Source: Fibrobacter succinogenes (GTDB lineage Bacteria; Fibrobacterota; Fibrobacteria; Fibrobacterales; Fibrobacteraceae). Taken from it: 64,000 nucleotides of DNA. Below, piece by piece: positions 54,424-63,575 of this stretch; position 1 is the stretch's first letter; the number at the start of each line of letters is the position of its first letter. The translations under genes were made by a program, and so were the position numbers. Location of the stretch: NCBI GenBank assembly GCA_902800345.1, contig CADCDO010000005.1, positions 62,001 through 126,000 of the forward strand, given 5' to 3'. The notes under the pieces are model-generated. The model did no database searches. It had not been told where the DNA came from and saw only the letters and a list, made by a program, of their open reading frames with translations.

Positions 54424-55272
54424 ATGATTAAAAAGGTTCTCATTCTCGCGGCGGCAATCGCCACATCCAGTTTCGCAACATGGGATTTCTTCGGCATTCC
54501 GCAAAATAGCCAGGGTTCCGTCAAGGCAGGTCTCTACTATGACTGGGACGACGACTGGTCTCAAATGGGCCTCAAGACCGGCGCCCGCATCAACATCACT
54601 CCTAAATTCGAGCTTTCCCTGCAGAACTTCGGCTACCAGTTCTGGAGCGAAAACGAGTGCGATGACAACACTCCTAGATGCAACAACGAAGGCGGCAACG
54701 GTCTGCGCGACCTGGTCATCGGCGGACGTTTTGCCCTGACCCCGATATTGAACCTGTTCCTCGACTTGAACCTCCCCATTGGCCGCGACGAAAACGACGG
54801 CGAAGGAACAACGGCTCCGAGCCGCCACGAATTGTCCCTCTATTTCGGCGGACAGTTCCATAAAGACCTTGCCGGAGTAAAAGGCGCCTCGTTCGGCACG
54901 GAAGCTGGTATTTTCTGGGGTTTCGAACACCACAGCCTTGAAAGAGGTCTCGAAATCCGTCTCGGCGGTGAATTCGACTACACGCTCCCCGCCGCACCAG
55001 TAACGCTTTTGATCGGTGGACAGATTTGGTTCCGCGTTTTCAAGTCAGAATATGACAACGGCAACAAGGATGTCGACTTGCACGATAGCTGGTCCCAGCA
55101 ATACAAGATTTGGGTCGGCGCAAACTTTAACATAACCGACCAGCTTTCCATCAACGGCCAAATTATCGCTCGCAGCCAGGATCTGAAGCACAGGGCTAAA
55201 GACGGGGGTAGGAAAATCGAAATGGAAGGCGATGCGACTGGCTTTACCGTAGATGTGGAATTCAAGTTCTAG
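54424..55272 (+). CDS. Outer-membrane beta-barrel protein
   Basis: A 282-residue exported protein. A signal peptide (about residues 1-18) is followed by alternating aromatic and polar strands ending in TGFTVDVEFKF, the final Phe being typical of barrel proteins. About ten strands can be seen (GSVKAGLYYDWDDDW, KFELSLQNFGYQFW, LRDLVIGGRFAL and so on). It has the pattern of small porin or transporter-type barrels; no ligand can be named. AGGAG precedes the ATG. A terminator follows. Confidence 0.65.
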   Translation: MIKKVLILAAAIATSSFATWDFFGIPQNSQGSVKAGLYYDWDDDWSQMGLKTGARINITPKFELSLQNFGYQFWSENECDDNTPRCNNEGGNGLRDLVIGGRFALTPILNLFLDLNLPIGRDENDGEGTTAPSRHELSLYFGGQFHKDLAGVKGASFGTEAGIFWGFEHHSLERGLEIRLGGEFDYTLPAAPVTLLIGGQIWFRVFKSEYDNGNKDVDLHDSWSQQYKIWVGANFNITDQLSINGQIIARSQDLKHRAKDGGRKIEMEGDATGFTVDVEFKF

Positions 55273-55586
55273 TCATTGGTTATTGGTCAGTAGTTATTAG
55301 TCATTGGTTACTAGAGTTACGCAAGAATCCCGGCTGCCGAGCCGGGATTCGTTTTTTAAAGGGAATGTTCTACCAACTAAACCCCATACCCCATGGTTCG
55401 ACAGGCTCACCAACCTTAGCCGCGCCCATAGCCCATACCTTCACTGGATTGGGCTAAAGCCCCAACTCTTCGGCTCGATTATAAAAATGAGTAAACTCAT
55501 TTTTGCAACGCTCGCCTTCTGAGTTGTCTATTGGGCTACGCCCTCCAGGAAGACGTCCCTAAGCTCTAAGTTCTATCTACTTCCTA
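55273..55586. repeat. Intergenic region with a terminator and dispersed words
   Basis: The first 45 bases are made of words such as GTCATTGGTTATTGG, TCAGTAGTTATTAG. GAATCCCGGCT (55325-55335) pairs with AGCCGGGATTC (55340-55350) as a terminator for the barrel gene. CCTAAGCTCTAAGTTCTA near 55558 is the inverted form of the word at 48390-48423. Confidence 0.6.
55325..55357 (+). terminator. Intrinsic terminator of the barrel gene
   Basis: Stem of 11 perfect pairs, GAATCCCGGCT/AGCCGGGATTC, then G and six T. Confidence 0.85.
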
Positions 55587-57416
55587 CTACCTAATATCGA
55601 ACGGCGGGATGGGCAGGCTTTCGCCGGATTTCATCGCCTTGTCGAGCGCGGCAGACTTGACCGGATCGACCCACCAATAGACCGGGATGGCGTCTTCGCG
55701 GTTGAACTGGTCGAGCACCTTTTCGGGCGTGCCGTAGCGGTTCCAGTAGAGGATGCGATGGTGGTCGCACTGCCACATGAGCACGTACGGGACGATTTCT
55801 GCAAGGCGGTTATCAAGCGCTTTCAAGATTTCGTTGCGCTTGGCGAGGTCGAATTCCGTCTTCTGCAAGTTGATGAGGCTATCGACGACTTTGTCCTGAA
55901 CGCCAGCAAGGTTGTTCGTACCCTTATCCAGCGCTGTTTTGGAATGCCAGCTCGCTTCGGGGTCGCGGAGGCGGCCTGCGCCCCAGTTCACCCAGTAAAG
56001 GTCAAAATCCGCGTCATCCAAGCGCTTGCGGAGCGTGCTCTGGCTCATCTGTTCGATAGTCGCCACGACGCCCACCTTCTTGAGGTCTTCCTGGAAAAGT
56101 GTCAGGTGGCGCAAGTCTTCCTGGCTCGTGATGAAGTTTATCGCAAACGGCTTGCCGTCTTTTTCGAGAACGCCCTGAGCGTTCACCTTGTAGCCCGCTT
56201 CGGCAAAGAGCGCACGGGCCTTCTCGGGATTGTAGCTATAGACAGGCGCCGTCGGGTTCTGGTTATTGGCCCAGAGGTCCGGATAGTAGCTGTTCAAAAG
56301 GAAGTACTGGCCGTACATGTACTTCTCGTTCATGGCTTCGCGGTTCAAGAGGTACGAGAGAGCCTTGCGGACGCGGACATCCTGGAACTGCGGCTTGCGG
56401 AGGTTGATGGCCATGCCCTGGAAACCAATCGGTTCCTTGTTGTAGATGCGCTGCTTGACGGCCCAGCCCTTCTTGACGGCGTCAAAGTCGGTCTGTTTCA
56501 TCCAGATGCTGCTCGTGTAAATCGCGTAAGCGTTGAAGTCCTGCTTCTTGAACGCTTCGAGCGCCTTCGTCTGGTCGTTCATGAAGCGGTAGCGGATTTT
56601 CTGGAAGTTGTACTTGCCGTGGTTCCAGTTCTTCTTGAAGCCCCACCAATCGGCGCGGCGCTGGAGTTCGACAAAGCGGTCTTCGCGGAACGTCTTGATG
56701 ATGTACGGACCGGAGACGACCGGAAACTCGTAACGAATCTTGTTGAAGTCCTTGCCTCCCCACACGTGCTTCGGGAACGCGAGCATGCCGGCGGCTTCCC
56801 AGAAGTTGCCCCAGTGCGATTCCTTTGCGGTCATGCGGACGGTAAGGCTATCGACGACTTCCGGGCGTTCAAAGCGGCTGAGACCCACCTTGAAAATCGG
56901 CGTGAGGTTTTTCTCGTCCATGATGACGTCGTAATAGAACTGCACGTCTTCGGCGGTGATGGACTTGCCATCGCTCCATTTAGCGCGCGGATCGACATGG
57001 AACGTGAACGTCTTGCCGTCTTCGGAGACTTCCCACTTGTCGGCGAGAATGCCGACTTCGCGGTCTTCGGTGGTGTGCAGGCTCACGAGCGGTTCGAACA
57101 TCATGTTCATGAGCTCGGCGGAGAAACTGTTGTAGTCCTCCCACATGTTGAAGGATTTGGGCATGGCGGAGCCCCAAAGCGTGATGGAGCCGCAGGCACG
57201 GGCTTCTTTCGAGGCTATCGGGTCGAACTCGCCGGTCGCCGTGGAATCGAGCGGGAGAATCGGGCAATCCGCTTCGGAAACGGGAGCGCCTTTTTTTGAG
57301 GCTTTCGTAGATTGGCCGGATTTGGAATCGCCGGATTCATTGCAGGCGGAAAGAGCAAAAGCGAGAGCCGCAGCCATCGGCAGGGCTAGTAAAGTACGGA
57401 GGGAGAAAGTTTTCAT
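55587..57416 (-). CDS. Solute-binding lipoprotein of a peptide-type ABC transporter (SBP family 5)
   Basis: A 609-residue lipoprotein. The signal peptide ends in a lipobox near AFALSAC. Domains follow the oligopeptide-binding (OppA/DppA-like) order: GSITLWGSAMPKSFNMWEDY, then LADKWEVSEDGKTFTFHV, then KWSDGKSITAEDVQFYYD and later VRVRKALSYLLNREAMNEKY and IPVYWWVDP near the end. Members bind peptides or sugars for import; no permease genes lie next to it. ATG 57416 is preferred because the signal peptide begins there. It has no ribosome site, and the upstream DNA is a GACGARA heptad array. The gene is in the rnc direction. Confidence 0.85.
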   Translation of the reverse strand: MKTFSLRTLLALPMAAALAFALSACNESGDSKSGQSTKASKKGAPVSEADCPILPLDSTATGEFDPIASKEARACGSITLWGSAMPKSFNMWEDYNSFSAELMNMMFEPLVSLHTTEDREVGILADKWEVSEDGKTFTFHVDPRAKWSDGKSITAEDVQFYYDVIMDEKNLTPIFKVGLSRFERPEVVDSLTVRMTAKESHWGNFWEAAGMLAFPKHVWGGKDFNKIRYEFPVVSGPYIIKTFREDRFVELQRRADWWGFKKNWNHGKYNFQKIRYRFMNDQTKALEAFKKQDFNAYAIYTSSIWMKQTDFDAVKKGWAVKQRIYNKEPIGFQGMAINLRKPQFQDVRVRKALSYLLNREAMNEKYMYGQYFLLNSYYPDLWANNQNPTAPVYSYNPEKARALFAEAGYKVNAQGVLEKDGKPFAINFITSQEDLRHLTLFQEDLKKVGVVATIEQMSQSTLRKRLDDADFDLYWVNWGAGRLRDPEASWHSKTALDKGTNNLAGVQDKVVDSLINLQKTEFDLAKRNEILKALDNRLAEIVPYVLMWQCDHHRILYWNRYGTPEKVLDQFNREDAIPVYWWVDPVKSAALDKAMKSGESLPIPPFDIR

Positions 57417-57437
57417 GAAGGATAAGATAGATAAAAT

Positions 57438-57496
57438 AGACGAGAGACGAGAGACGAAAGACGAGAGACGAAAGACGATAGACGAAAGACGATAGA
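57438..57496 (-). repeat. GACGARA heptad tandem array
   Basis: About eight consecutive 7-base units (GACGAGA, GACGAAA, GACGATA) directly upstream of the solute-binding gene. On the minus strand they lie in its leader. Confidence 0.8.
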
Positions 57497-57659
57497 ATAG
57501 TGCGTAAGCAGTAGGAAGTACTGTAGGAGTAGCGGGCGTTGAGCGCGCTTCGCATTGAGGTCGGGCCTTCGGCACTTTGAGGTGTGAGGTTTTAAAAATT
57601 AAAAATTAAAAATTAAAAATGAATAATGAATTTTTAATTCTTCAGATTTCATTCTTCAT

Positions 57660-57712
57660 TTCTTTCGTCTCTCGTCTAAAGCCCGCCCCAGCGGGCGTTC
57701 TTTCGTCTAAAT
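57660..57712. repeat. GACGARA composite element, copy 3
   Basis: Read on the minus strand: GACGAAAGAACG, a GC-rich hairpin core (CCCGCTGGGGCGGGC), and AGACGAGAGACGAAAG. The outer parts match 17178-17221 and 40577-40626. Confidence 0.6.
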
Positions 57713-58524
57713 CACGGCAATCCCACGTGGTGTGCGGGTTGTTTGATTTTGGGAGCGGCGGCTTTTTTAGCCTCGGCTTCGGCGACTTCGACTTTAAGGA
57801 TGTCTAACGAAAGGCGCGAAGCCTCTTGTTCCGCCTTCTTTTTGTTCGGACCTTGGCCGCGAGCGTACGACTTGCCATTCACGCGGACTTCGACCGTAAA
57901 CAGTTTCAGGTGCTCCGGTCCCTCTTCTCCGACGATTGCGTATTCCGGTGCGCAGCGCAACTTGCCTTGACAGAACTCCAAAAGTTCACTCTTGTAATTC
58001 ACAAAGTCCGTCGCGTTGATGATTTCCTGTACACGCGGGAAGTGGAACTTGTTCAAAATCGCACGGACTTCGTCGAGACCGCCGTCGAGATAGACTGCGC
58101 CAAGCACCGCCTCGTAGGCATCGGCGAGAATGCTTTCTTTACCCCGACCACCCATCTTGGCCTCGGACTTACCAATCTTCACGTACTCGTCCAACGACCA
58201 TTCCTTGGACGACTGGGCACAGGCGTGGCCCGAAACGATGGCGCTCTTGCGCTTGGAGAGTTCACCCTCCGGATCTAGCGGATATGTCTTGTACAAATAT
58301 TCCGTCGTAAGCATATTGAGGACGGAATCGCCCAAAAACTCCAGACGTTCGTTATTATTCGCGTAGGGCACATCCTTCCCTAAGAGAAACGAGCGGTGGA
58401 CAAGTGCATGGGCCAGCAGTTCAGGATCGCGGAACCTATACCCAAGCTTAGCCTCAAGCCCGTCCCCGGACTTCTGGCGAAACCAGAGTTTTAGGATTTT
58501 GTGGAGCAGGTTTTGTTCTTCCAA
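57712..58524 (-). CDS. rnc: Ribonuclease III
   Basis: A 270-residue double-strand RNA nuclease. NNERLEFLGDSVLNML is the catalytic signature, with the second acidic site in ILADAYEAVLGAVYLDGG. The C-terminal dsRNA-binding domain (about residues 170-240) ends GPNKKKAEQEASRLSLDIL, and an Ala/Lys tail follows. The enzyme matures rRNA and cuts structured mRNA. The start is TTG at 58524, fixed by AAGGAG seven bases upstream. It comes after the acpP/fabG fragments, an order common in bacteria (fab genes, acpP, rnc), but fabF is missing between them. Confidence 0.9.
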   Translation of the reverse strand: MEEQNLLHKILKLWFRQKSGDGLEAKLGYRFRDPELLAHALVHRSFLLGKDVPYANNNERLEFLGDSVLNMLTTEYLYKTYPLDPEGELSKRKSAIVSGHACAQSSKEWSLDEYVKIGKSEAKMGGRGKESILADAYEAVLGAVYLDGGLDEVRAILNKFHFPRVQEIINATDFVNYKSELLEFCQGKLRCAPEYAIVGEEGPEHLKLFTVEVRVNGKSYARGQGPNKKKAEQEASRLSLDILKVEVAEAEAKKAAAPKIKQPAHHVGLP

Positions 58525-58784
58525 CAGAATCTCCTTATATGGTTAAAATGCAAACATAAATTAAAAAATCTAGTTCCTAGTTACCAGTTCTGAGTTACTA
58601 GATAATCTGATTTTGGTCTGTGGTCACTAGTCAACAATCATTAACTTTTGCGAATCTTGCATCCAATTCACTAATCACTAACCACTGTTTACTAACCACT
58701 ATTAACTAAAAAAGAATCCCCGGCGATACCGGGGACCCAAAGTTCAATCTTTACCCAACTGTTGTGGGCTAAAGCAAAACTAGA
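58525..58784. repeat. Repeat-rich spacer between rnc and acpP
   Basis: The region is built of short words (CTAGTTCCTAGTTACC, ACTAATCACTAACCACTG). The terminator of acpP lies at 58706-58737. No gene is seen. Confidence 0.5.
58706..58737 (-). terminator. Terminator of acpP
   Basis: TCCCCGG (58717-58723) pairs with CCGGGGA (58729-58735). The minus strand continues with TTCTTTTTT. Confidence 0.85.
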
Positions 58785-58991
58785 TTACTTCTTGTGAGCT
58801 TCGAGGAAAGCGACAACGTCAGAAACCTTCTGGAACTTTTCAGCATCGGAATCGAGGATTTCGACGTCGAATTCGTCTTCGAGGGCCATCACGAGCTCAA
58901 CACGGTCCAGGGAGTCGGCACCGAGGTCATTACCGAATTCAGATTCGGGCTTGACATCTTCAGCCTTGACTTCCAACTTAGCAACGATCAC
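58785..58991 (-). CDS. acpP: Acyl carrier protein, start region lost
   Basis: 68 residues when started at GTG 58991. FGNDLGADSLDRVEL holds the Ser that carries 4'-phosphopantetheine, and the helix II and IV patterns (VMALEDEFDVEI, VSDVVAFLEAH) are intact. A normal ACP starts about 10 residues earlier, and the DNA before GTG indeed encodes EIFKKVTD in frame, but that run begins directly after the TAA of the truncated fabG. There is no ATG and no ribosome site, so helix I would be short or missing. Since acyl carrier protein is essential, another copy or an assembly error is likely. Confidence 0.8.
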   Translation of the reverse strand: MIVAKLEVKAEDVKPESEFGNDLGADSLDRVELVMALEDEFDVEILDSDAEKFQKVSDVVAFLEAHKK

Positions 58992-59015
58992 GTCCGTGAC
59001 CTTCTTGAAAATTTC

Positions 59016-59612
59016 TTATTTTGCGCGGGTTTCTTCGCTCATGGCGGCGGTCATGTCCGTATCGATAAATCCCGGGGCGACAGCATTTACTGTAATGCCG
59101 CGGGAGCCGAATTCCATGGAATTGGACTTGGTCATGCCGATAACGCCCGCCTTAGCGGCGGCATAGTTGGCCTGGCCGGCCTGGGTCCTGATACCGTTCA
59201 AGCTTGCAATGTTCACGATGCTGCCTTTGCGGGCGCCCATCATGGTCCTGAGGACGGCTCTTGTGCAGAGGAACGTCGAGCGGAGGTCCGTTGCGATAAC
59301 GTTGTCGAAATCTTCGTCCTTCATGCGTAGTACGAGGCCGTCGCGGGTGATGCCGGCATTGTTCACGAGGCAATCTACCCCACCCAGTGCGTCGATAGCT
59401 TGTTTGAAAGCATCCTTCACGGATTCGGAATTGCTCACGTCGCAGGCGAAGGTGAACGTCTTGACGCCGAATTCCTTGGCGATAGCTTCGGCCTGTTCCG
59501 GGCAGCCGCCACGGGAAATAAGCACGACATCGGAACCGCGAGATGCAAGTTCCCTTGCAATGGCAAGACCGATACCGCGAGATGCGCCAGTCACAATAGA
59601 CTTCGTAGGCAT
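59016..59612 (-). CDS. fabG: 3-oxoacyl-ACP reductase, C-terminus lost
   Basis: A 198-residue short-chain dehydrogenase. KSIVTGASRGIGLAIA is the NADPH-binding loop, CLVNNAGIT the NNAG motif, and Ser in NIASLNGI with YAAAK form the catalytic site. It should reduce 3-oxoacyl-ACP in fatty-acid synthesis. FabG is normally about 245-250 residues; this one stops after MSEETRAK, missing the last ~48 residues with the substrate loop and GG end. The TAA is directly followed by in-frame ACP sequence, as if a deletion joined the two genes. AGGAGG precedes the ATG. Compare the ACP entry. Confidence 0.8.
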   Translation of the reverse strand: MPTKSIVTGASRGIGLAIARELASRGSDVVLISRGGCPEQAEAIAKEFGVKTFTFACDVSNSESVKDAFKQAIDALGGVDCLVNNAGITRDGLVLRMKDEDFDNVIATDLRSTFLCTRAVLRTMMGARKGSIVNIASLNGIRTQAGQANYAAAKAGVIGMTKSNSMEFGSRGITVNAVAPGFIDTDMTAAMSEETRAK

Positions 59613-60104
59613 TAAAAAACCTCCTGTATGACATTAACTGTCATCTATATAAGTTATCGTCCGAGAGACGGAAAGCGCACGCAAAGAAGCGCCCACCAAG
59701 TTCTCAAACAAATGTTTTAGTTTAAACTCTGAAAAGCCGTCACACCACCGGTGCCAGACGGTTATTCCACAGCATATTTATTTGTTACTCAAGATAATAA
59801 ATGAGACGAGAGACGATAACTACATAGGGCGAATATCGCGACAAAAATTTGTTTTTGGCATGATTGAGCCCAGTAATTAGCACGAAGTGCAATGACGAGA
59901 GACGAGAGAATAAAGCGTTTCGTCATTCTGAACGGAACGAAGTGGAGTGAAGAATCCAGTGAAGGTATGGGGTCGCGCTAAAGCGCTTTGAGCACGCTTC
60001 GCTTTGAGGTATGGGCTATTGATAGTAGGCGGTAGGCAGAGAACGCTCTTCACATCATCCTTCACTGCTTTCGCCGTTCATGACGCAAAAGTCCATCGTC
60101 ATTC
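59613..60104. repeat. Gene-free region with dispersed repeats
   Basis: A TATATAG-like box about 35 bases upstream of the fabG start may be its promoter. 59800-59815 and 59893-59910 are GACGAGA units, and 59920-59965 has GTCATTCTGAACGG...GAAGAATCCAGTG, related to the repeat at 17221-17359. Confidence 0.5.
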
Positions 60105-61724
60105 CTAGTGTCCGTTGAATATCCCCATGTACAAGTTCTTTTTTCCTTGCGATACGGCGAGAATAACGTTTTGCGCACCTAGATGACGCGGCCATGGGAA
60201 TTGCAAGTCCGTACCATCCATGGATGTTTCGAACAGAAGTTGACCATTGGGAGAGAACATCCGGACTGATTTTAAACCCAGCAACGGAGTGGCGATGTGA
60301 ACCGTTCCATTTTGCGAGATGACACTGGCTTGCTGCAACAATTTTTTAGATACAGCTATAGAAGATGCCGAAATTGGACGTGTTTCCGAAATCAGTCTAA
60401 CAACTATAACAGAAGAACTGCTAGACAAGTCCCTCATGAACGGCTCACCCATGGTCACGTTGAACGTAACATATTCTTTGTCAGGTGATTCGGTTATATC
60501 AGAAAGGGAGATATTCATGTCAAGGCCGTTTTTAAAAACAAACTTATTGAATTCAGTTACATTTGCACTCCCAGGGAATACGTCTGAAGGGCTTGAATAA
60601 TCCACTGAACCCGCCGCTCCAATAAGATCAACGTGTCGATGATTTGTATCATTGATTTTATTGTTATTCCAAATTGAATCTAAATAATCAATATGCCATA
60701 TCAACATTCCAGAGTTTTCTTGACCGATATCCCAACCTTTGTTTGTACGATATTCCAATAGATACATTTCATCTGGATTTTTGGGATTCGTAATGCTGTA
60801 AGTAAAATTATCATCTAGCTTATTCAACTGTATATTCCCGTTGGCTTTGAGTTCTGTAGGCGTAAGCCAACCTAAAGACATTCTTTCAAATGCAGAATAG
60901 AGTGGAGGAGTGCATCCCTGCACATTATCAGCATTAGAAGGACAACTAGAACCACCCCCATACATAACAGACCAAGTTATCGGTAAAAAGGACCCCCGAC
61001 CAACATAAAGATCATGCAAACCAAGAAGATGACTAAATTCATGAATAAAAATGCCAACTCCACTTAAAACACGTGTTGATTTATCCCTTTTATATGCACG
61101 TTCATCAATTTCATTAGCACACGCATAATGGTTAATGTACAAACCTTCTCTTATCTTTTTTCCTGATTGTTCGACATTTTTTTCACCTAAATAACTAGCA
61201 TGGGGCCATATTCTCAAATTGGACCCACTTGATGATTCTCCAGCATAAATCATAAAAGCATAATCAACAACACCATTGCCATTATTATCATACTGTAAAA
61301 AATCAATTCCATCACTTTTTAGAAGTACATCTAATGCTTGAGAAAACGCCAAATTCGAATTGCCATAATCGCCACCACCATAATCAGCTTGTATTCCAGG
61401 CAGTGTCACCGGTCCATACACGTCAAATATCGGTCTAAATTTTCCCATGGAGTTTTTTATAAAATAATCCCTAACGCTACCGATGTTATGATATTCGTTG
61501 TAGCCTTCTTTATTCAAATAATCCGTAAACTGAGATACTGGATCAGGGTTTGAGAATCGTACATCCGCAAATTCCACAAGAATTACCAATACACGAACAT
61601 CACCTTGAGTAAGTTTCGAGTCAGGTGGAGGCATTCGACGTACTACCGGAGATTCAAAAGAATAGCCTGCCATGCAATACACGGCGCAAAGTATCACAAG
61701 CAACGCTGTTCTGAAAAAATTCAT
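60105..61724 (-). CDS. Secreted M6-type metallopeptidase, copy A
   Basis: A 539-residue protein. A signal peptide (about residues 1-20) is followed by an M6 domain with zinc site HEFSHLLGLHDLY. The region KLTQGDVRVLVILVEFADVRF onward, about 70 residues, is identical in copy B. A calcium-type loop DNNGNGVVDYAF follows the N-terminal part. A Ser-rich linker leads to a short sorting-type end (MFSPNGQLLFETSM ... KNLYMGIFNGH). It should be an exported protease that attacks protein in the plant cell wall or gut. GGAGAAT precedes the ATG. It lies 55 bases after copy B on the same strand. Confidence 0.85.
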   Translation of the reverse strand: MNFFRTALLVILCAVYCMAGYSFESPVVRRMPPPDSKLTQGDVRVLVILVEFADVRFSNPDPVSQFTDYLNKEGYNEYHNIGSVRDYFIKNSMGKFRPIFDVYGPVTLPGIQADYGGGDYGNSNLAFSQALDVLLKSDGIDFLQYDNNGNGVVDYAFMIYAGESSSGSNLRIWPHASYLGEKNVEQSGKKIREGLYINHYACANEIDERAYKRDKSTRVLSGVGIFIHEFSHLLGLHDLYVGRGSFLPITWSVMYGGGSSCPSNADNVQGCTPPLYSAFERMSLGWLTPTELKANGNIQLNKLDDNFTYSITNPKNPDEMYLLEYRTNKGWDIGQENSGMLIWHIDYLDSIWNNNKINDTNHRHVDLIGAAGSVDYSSPSDVFPGSANVTEFNKFVFKNGLDMNISLSDITESPDKEYVTFNVTMGEPFMRDLSSSSSVIVVRLISETRPISASSIAVSKKLLQQASVISQNGTVHIATPLLGLKSVRMFSPNGQLLFETSMDGTDLQFPWPRHLGAQNVILAVSQGKKNLYMGIFNGH

Positions 61725-61779
61725 ACCATTCTCCAAACAATACCCCACTAAGCCTGGCGATAGATTGGCTTACGCAATT

Positions 61780-63393
61780 CTAGTGTCCGTTGACTATCCC
61801 CATATACAGGTTCGTTTTTCCTTGCGATACAGCGAGAATAACGTTTTGCGCACCTAGATGGCGCGGCCACGGGAATTGCAAGTTCGTACCATCCATGGAT
61901 GTTTCGAATAAAAGTTGACCGTTGGGAGAAAACATCCGGACGTTTTTTAAACCCTGCAACGGAGTGTTGATGTGAACCATTCCGTTTTGCGAGATGACAC
62001 AGGCTTGCCGCAACAAGTTTTTAGATACAGCTATAGAAGATGCCGAAATTAGACGTGTCCAATCCGATATGAAAATTATTGAATCAACAGATGAACTGCT
62101 AGACAATTCCCTCATGAACGGCTCACCCATGGTCACGTTGAACGTAACATACTCCTTATCAGGCGATTCCGTTATATCAGAAAGGGTAATGTTCATATCA
62201 AGGCCATTCCAAAAGACGAACTTATTAAACTCGGTGACATTCCCCTTTCCAGGGAAAACATCTGAAGGTCCAAAAGATACATTACTCTCTGTGGCTTCGA
62301 CAATATCAACATGCAGTTGATTTTCGTAATTGACTTTAAAACTTTTCCAAATAGAATCGACATAGTTGATATGCCATATCAGCATCCCAGAGTTTTCTTG
62401 ACCAATATCCCAGCCTTTATTTGTACGGTATTCCAGTAGATACATTTCATCTGGATTATCTGGATTAGTAATGCTATAGGCGACATTATCGTCTAATTTA
62501 TTCAACTGAATTTTTCCACTAGTTTTGAGTTCTGTAGGTGTAAGCCAGCCTAACGACATCCTTTCAAAAGAAGAATAAAGGGGAGGAACACAACCTTGCT
62601 CAAATTCAGGAGAGCAATTATAGCCACCGCTTTGCATAACAGACCATCTATCAGGGAGAAAGGAACCTCTACCAACATAAAGATCAGGAAGATCAAGAAC
62701 ATGACTGAATTCATGAATGGTAAGACCTATTTCACTTAAAGTTGTTGTCGTTTTATCATGCCTATAAGCACTTCCATTAACTTCGTTAACAAAGGCATGG
62801 CGATTAACAAATAAGCCATCTTTCATTCTCTTTCCCGACAATAAGTCTCTCCAAGTTCCAAGAACACTTGCATGCGTTGACAAAGACCTACCCAAAAGAA
62901 ATTCACCACCATCAATCCCCGCATAAAATACGATCAAAAAGTCAACAGCGCCGTCACTATCGTTATCGTACCTAAAAAAATCGATTTCATCCTTATTGTC
63001 GAGTGAATCCAGGGCTATGCTTACGACTTGTCTTGCACTATCTACATTATAATACTCTTTATTACTAGGCAGCGTCACCGGTCCATATACGTCAAATATA
63101 GGCCGAAATTTTCCCATGGAGTTTTTTATAAAATAATCCCTAACGCTACCGATGTTATGATATTCGTTGTAGCCTTCTTTATTTAGGTAATCGGTGAATT
63201 GAGATACAGGATCAGGGTTTGAGAATCGTACATCCGCAAATTCCACAAGAATTACCAATACACGAACATCACCTTGAGTAAGTTTGACATCAGGTTTTGG
63301 CAAACGTTGAATAACGGAGAAATTGTCGGCAGAATTTGCAACACAACACAAGGCGAAAAGCAAAACAAAAAATACTATTCGGAAAAAAAACAT
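61780..63393 (-). CDS. Secreted M6-type metallopeptidase, copy B
   Basis: A 537-residue tandem paralog of copy A with the same order of domains. Its zinc motif reads HEFSHVLDLPDLY, so the usual Gly between the His and the third ligand is Asp; the metal-binding His and Glu residues are kept. A DNDSDGAVDFLIVF loop may bind calcium. The C-terminal part is nearly identical to copy A. GGAGGAT with AAGGAGG upstream gives a good ribosome site. Both copies probably come from a recent duplication kept alike by gene conversion. Confidence 0.85.
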   Translation of the reverse strand: MFFFRIVFFVLLFALCCVANSADNFSVIQRLPKPDVKLTQGDVRVLVILVEFADVRFSNPDPVSQFTDYLNKEGYNEYHNIGSVRDYFIKNSMGKFRPIFDVYGPVTLPSNKEYYNVDSARQVVSIALDSLDNKDEIDFFRYDNDSDGAVDFLIVFYAGIDGGEFLLGRSLSTHASVLGTWRDLLSGKRMKDGLFVNRHAFVNEVNGSAYRHDKTTTTLSEIGLTIHEFSHVLDLPDLYVGRGSFLPDRWSVMQSGGYNCSPEFEQGCVPPLYSSFERMSLGWLTPTELKTSGKIQLNKLDDNVAYSITNPDNPDEMYLLEYRTNKGWDIGQENSGMLIWHINYVDSIWKSFKVNYENQLHVDIVEATESNVSFGPSDVFPGKGNVTEFNKFVFWNGLDMNITLSDITESPDKEYVTFNVTMGEPFMRELSSSSSVDSIIFISDWTRLISASSIAVSKNLLRQACVISQNGMVHINTPLQGLKNVRMFSPNGQLLFETSMDGTNLQFPWPRHLGAQNVILAVSQGKTNLYMGIVNGH

Positions 63394-63459
63394 ACCATCC
63401 TCCTTCAGTTAAAAATAAATACAAATTTGCGAAAAAGAACAAAAAAAAAGACATATTTA

Positions 63460-63487
63460 AAGAGATTCCGGCGCAAGGCCGGAATGA
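63460..63487. repeat. REP-like palindrome
   Basis: GATTCCGGC and GCCGGAATGAC around GCAAG: a typical intergenic REP with arms ATTCCGGC/GCCGGAAT. Confidence 0.7.
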
Positions 63488-63520
63488 CATTGTTAAAAAT
63501 CCGGCACACACAGCAACACC

Positions 63521-63554
63521 AAACACCCCGACACGAAAAGGTGACGGGGTGTTT
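63521..63554 (-). terminator. Hairpin after the partial gene
   Basis: AAACACCCCG (63521-63530) pairs with CGGGGTGTTT (63545-63554) around a 14-base loop that pairs further. There is no clear T run on the minus strand, so termination is possible but not certain. Confidence 0.55.
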
Positions 63555-63575
63555 GTAAAGTTTACATTTAGCGAA

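Noticed and set aside
55758..57299. Long plus-strand frame opposite the solute-binding gene
   Set aside because: The minus strand encodes a full SBP family 5 protein with lipobox; the plus frame has no recognisable domain or ribosome site.
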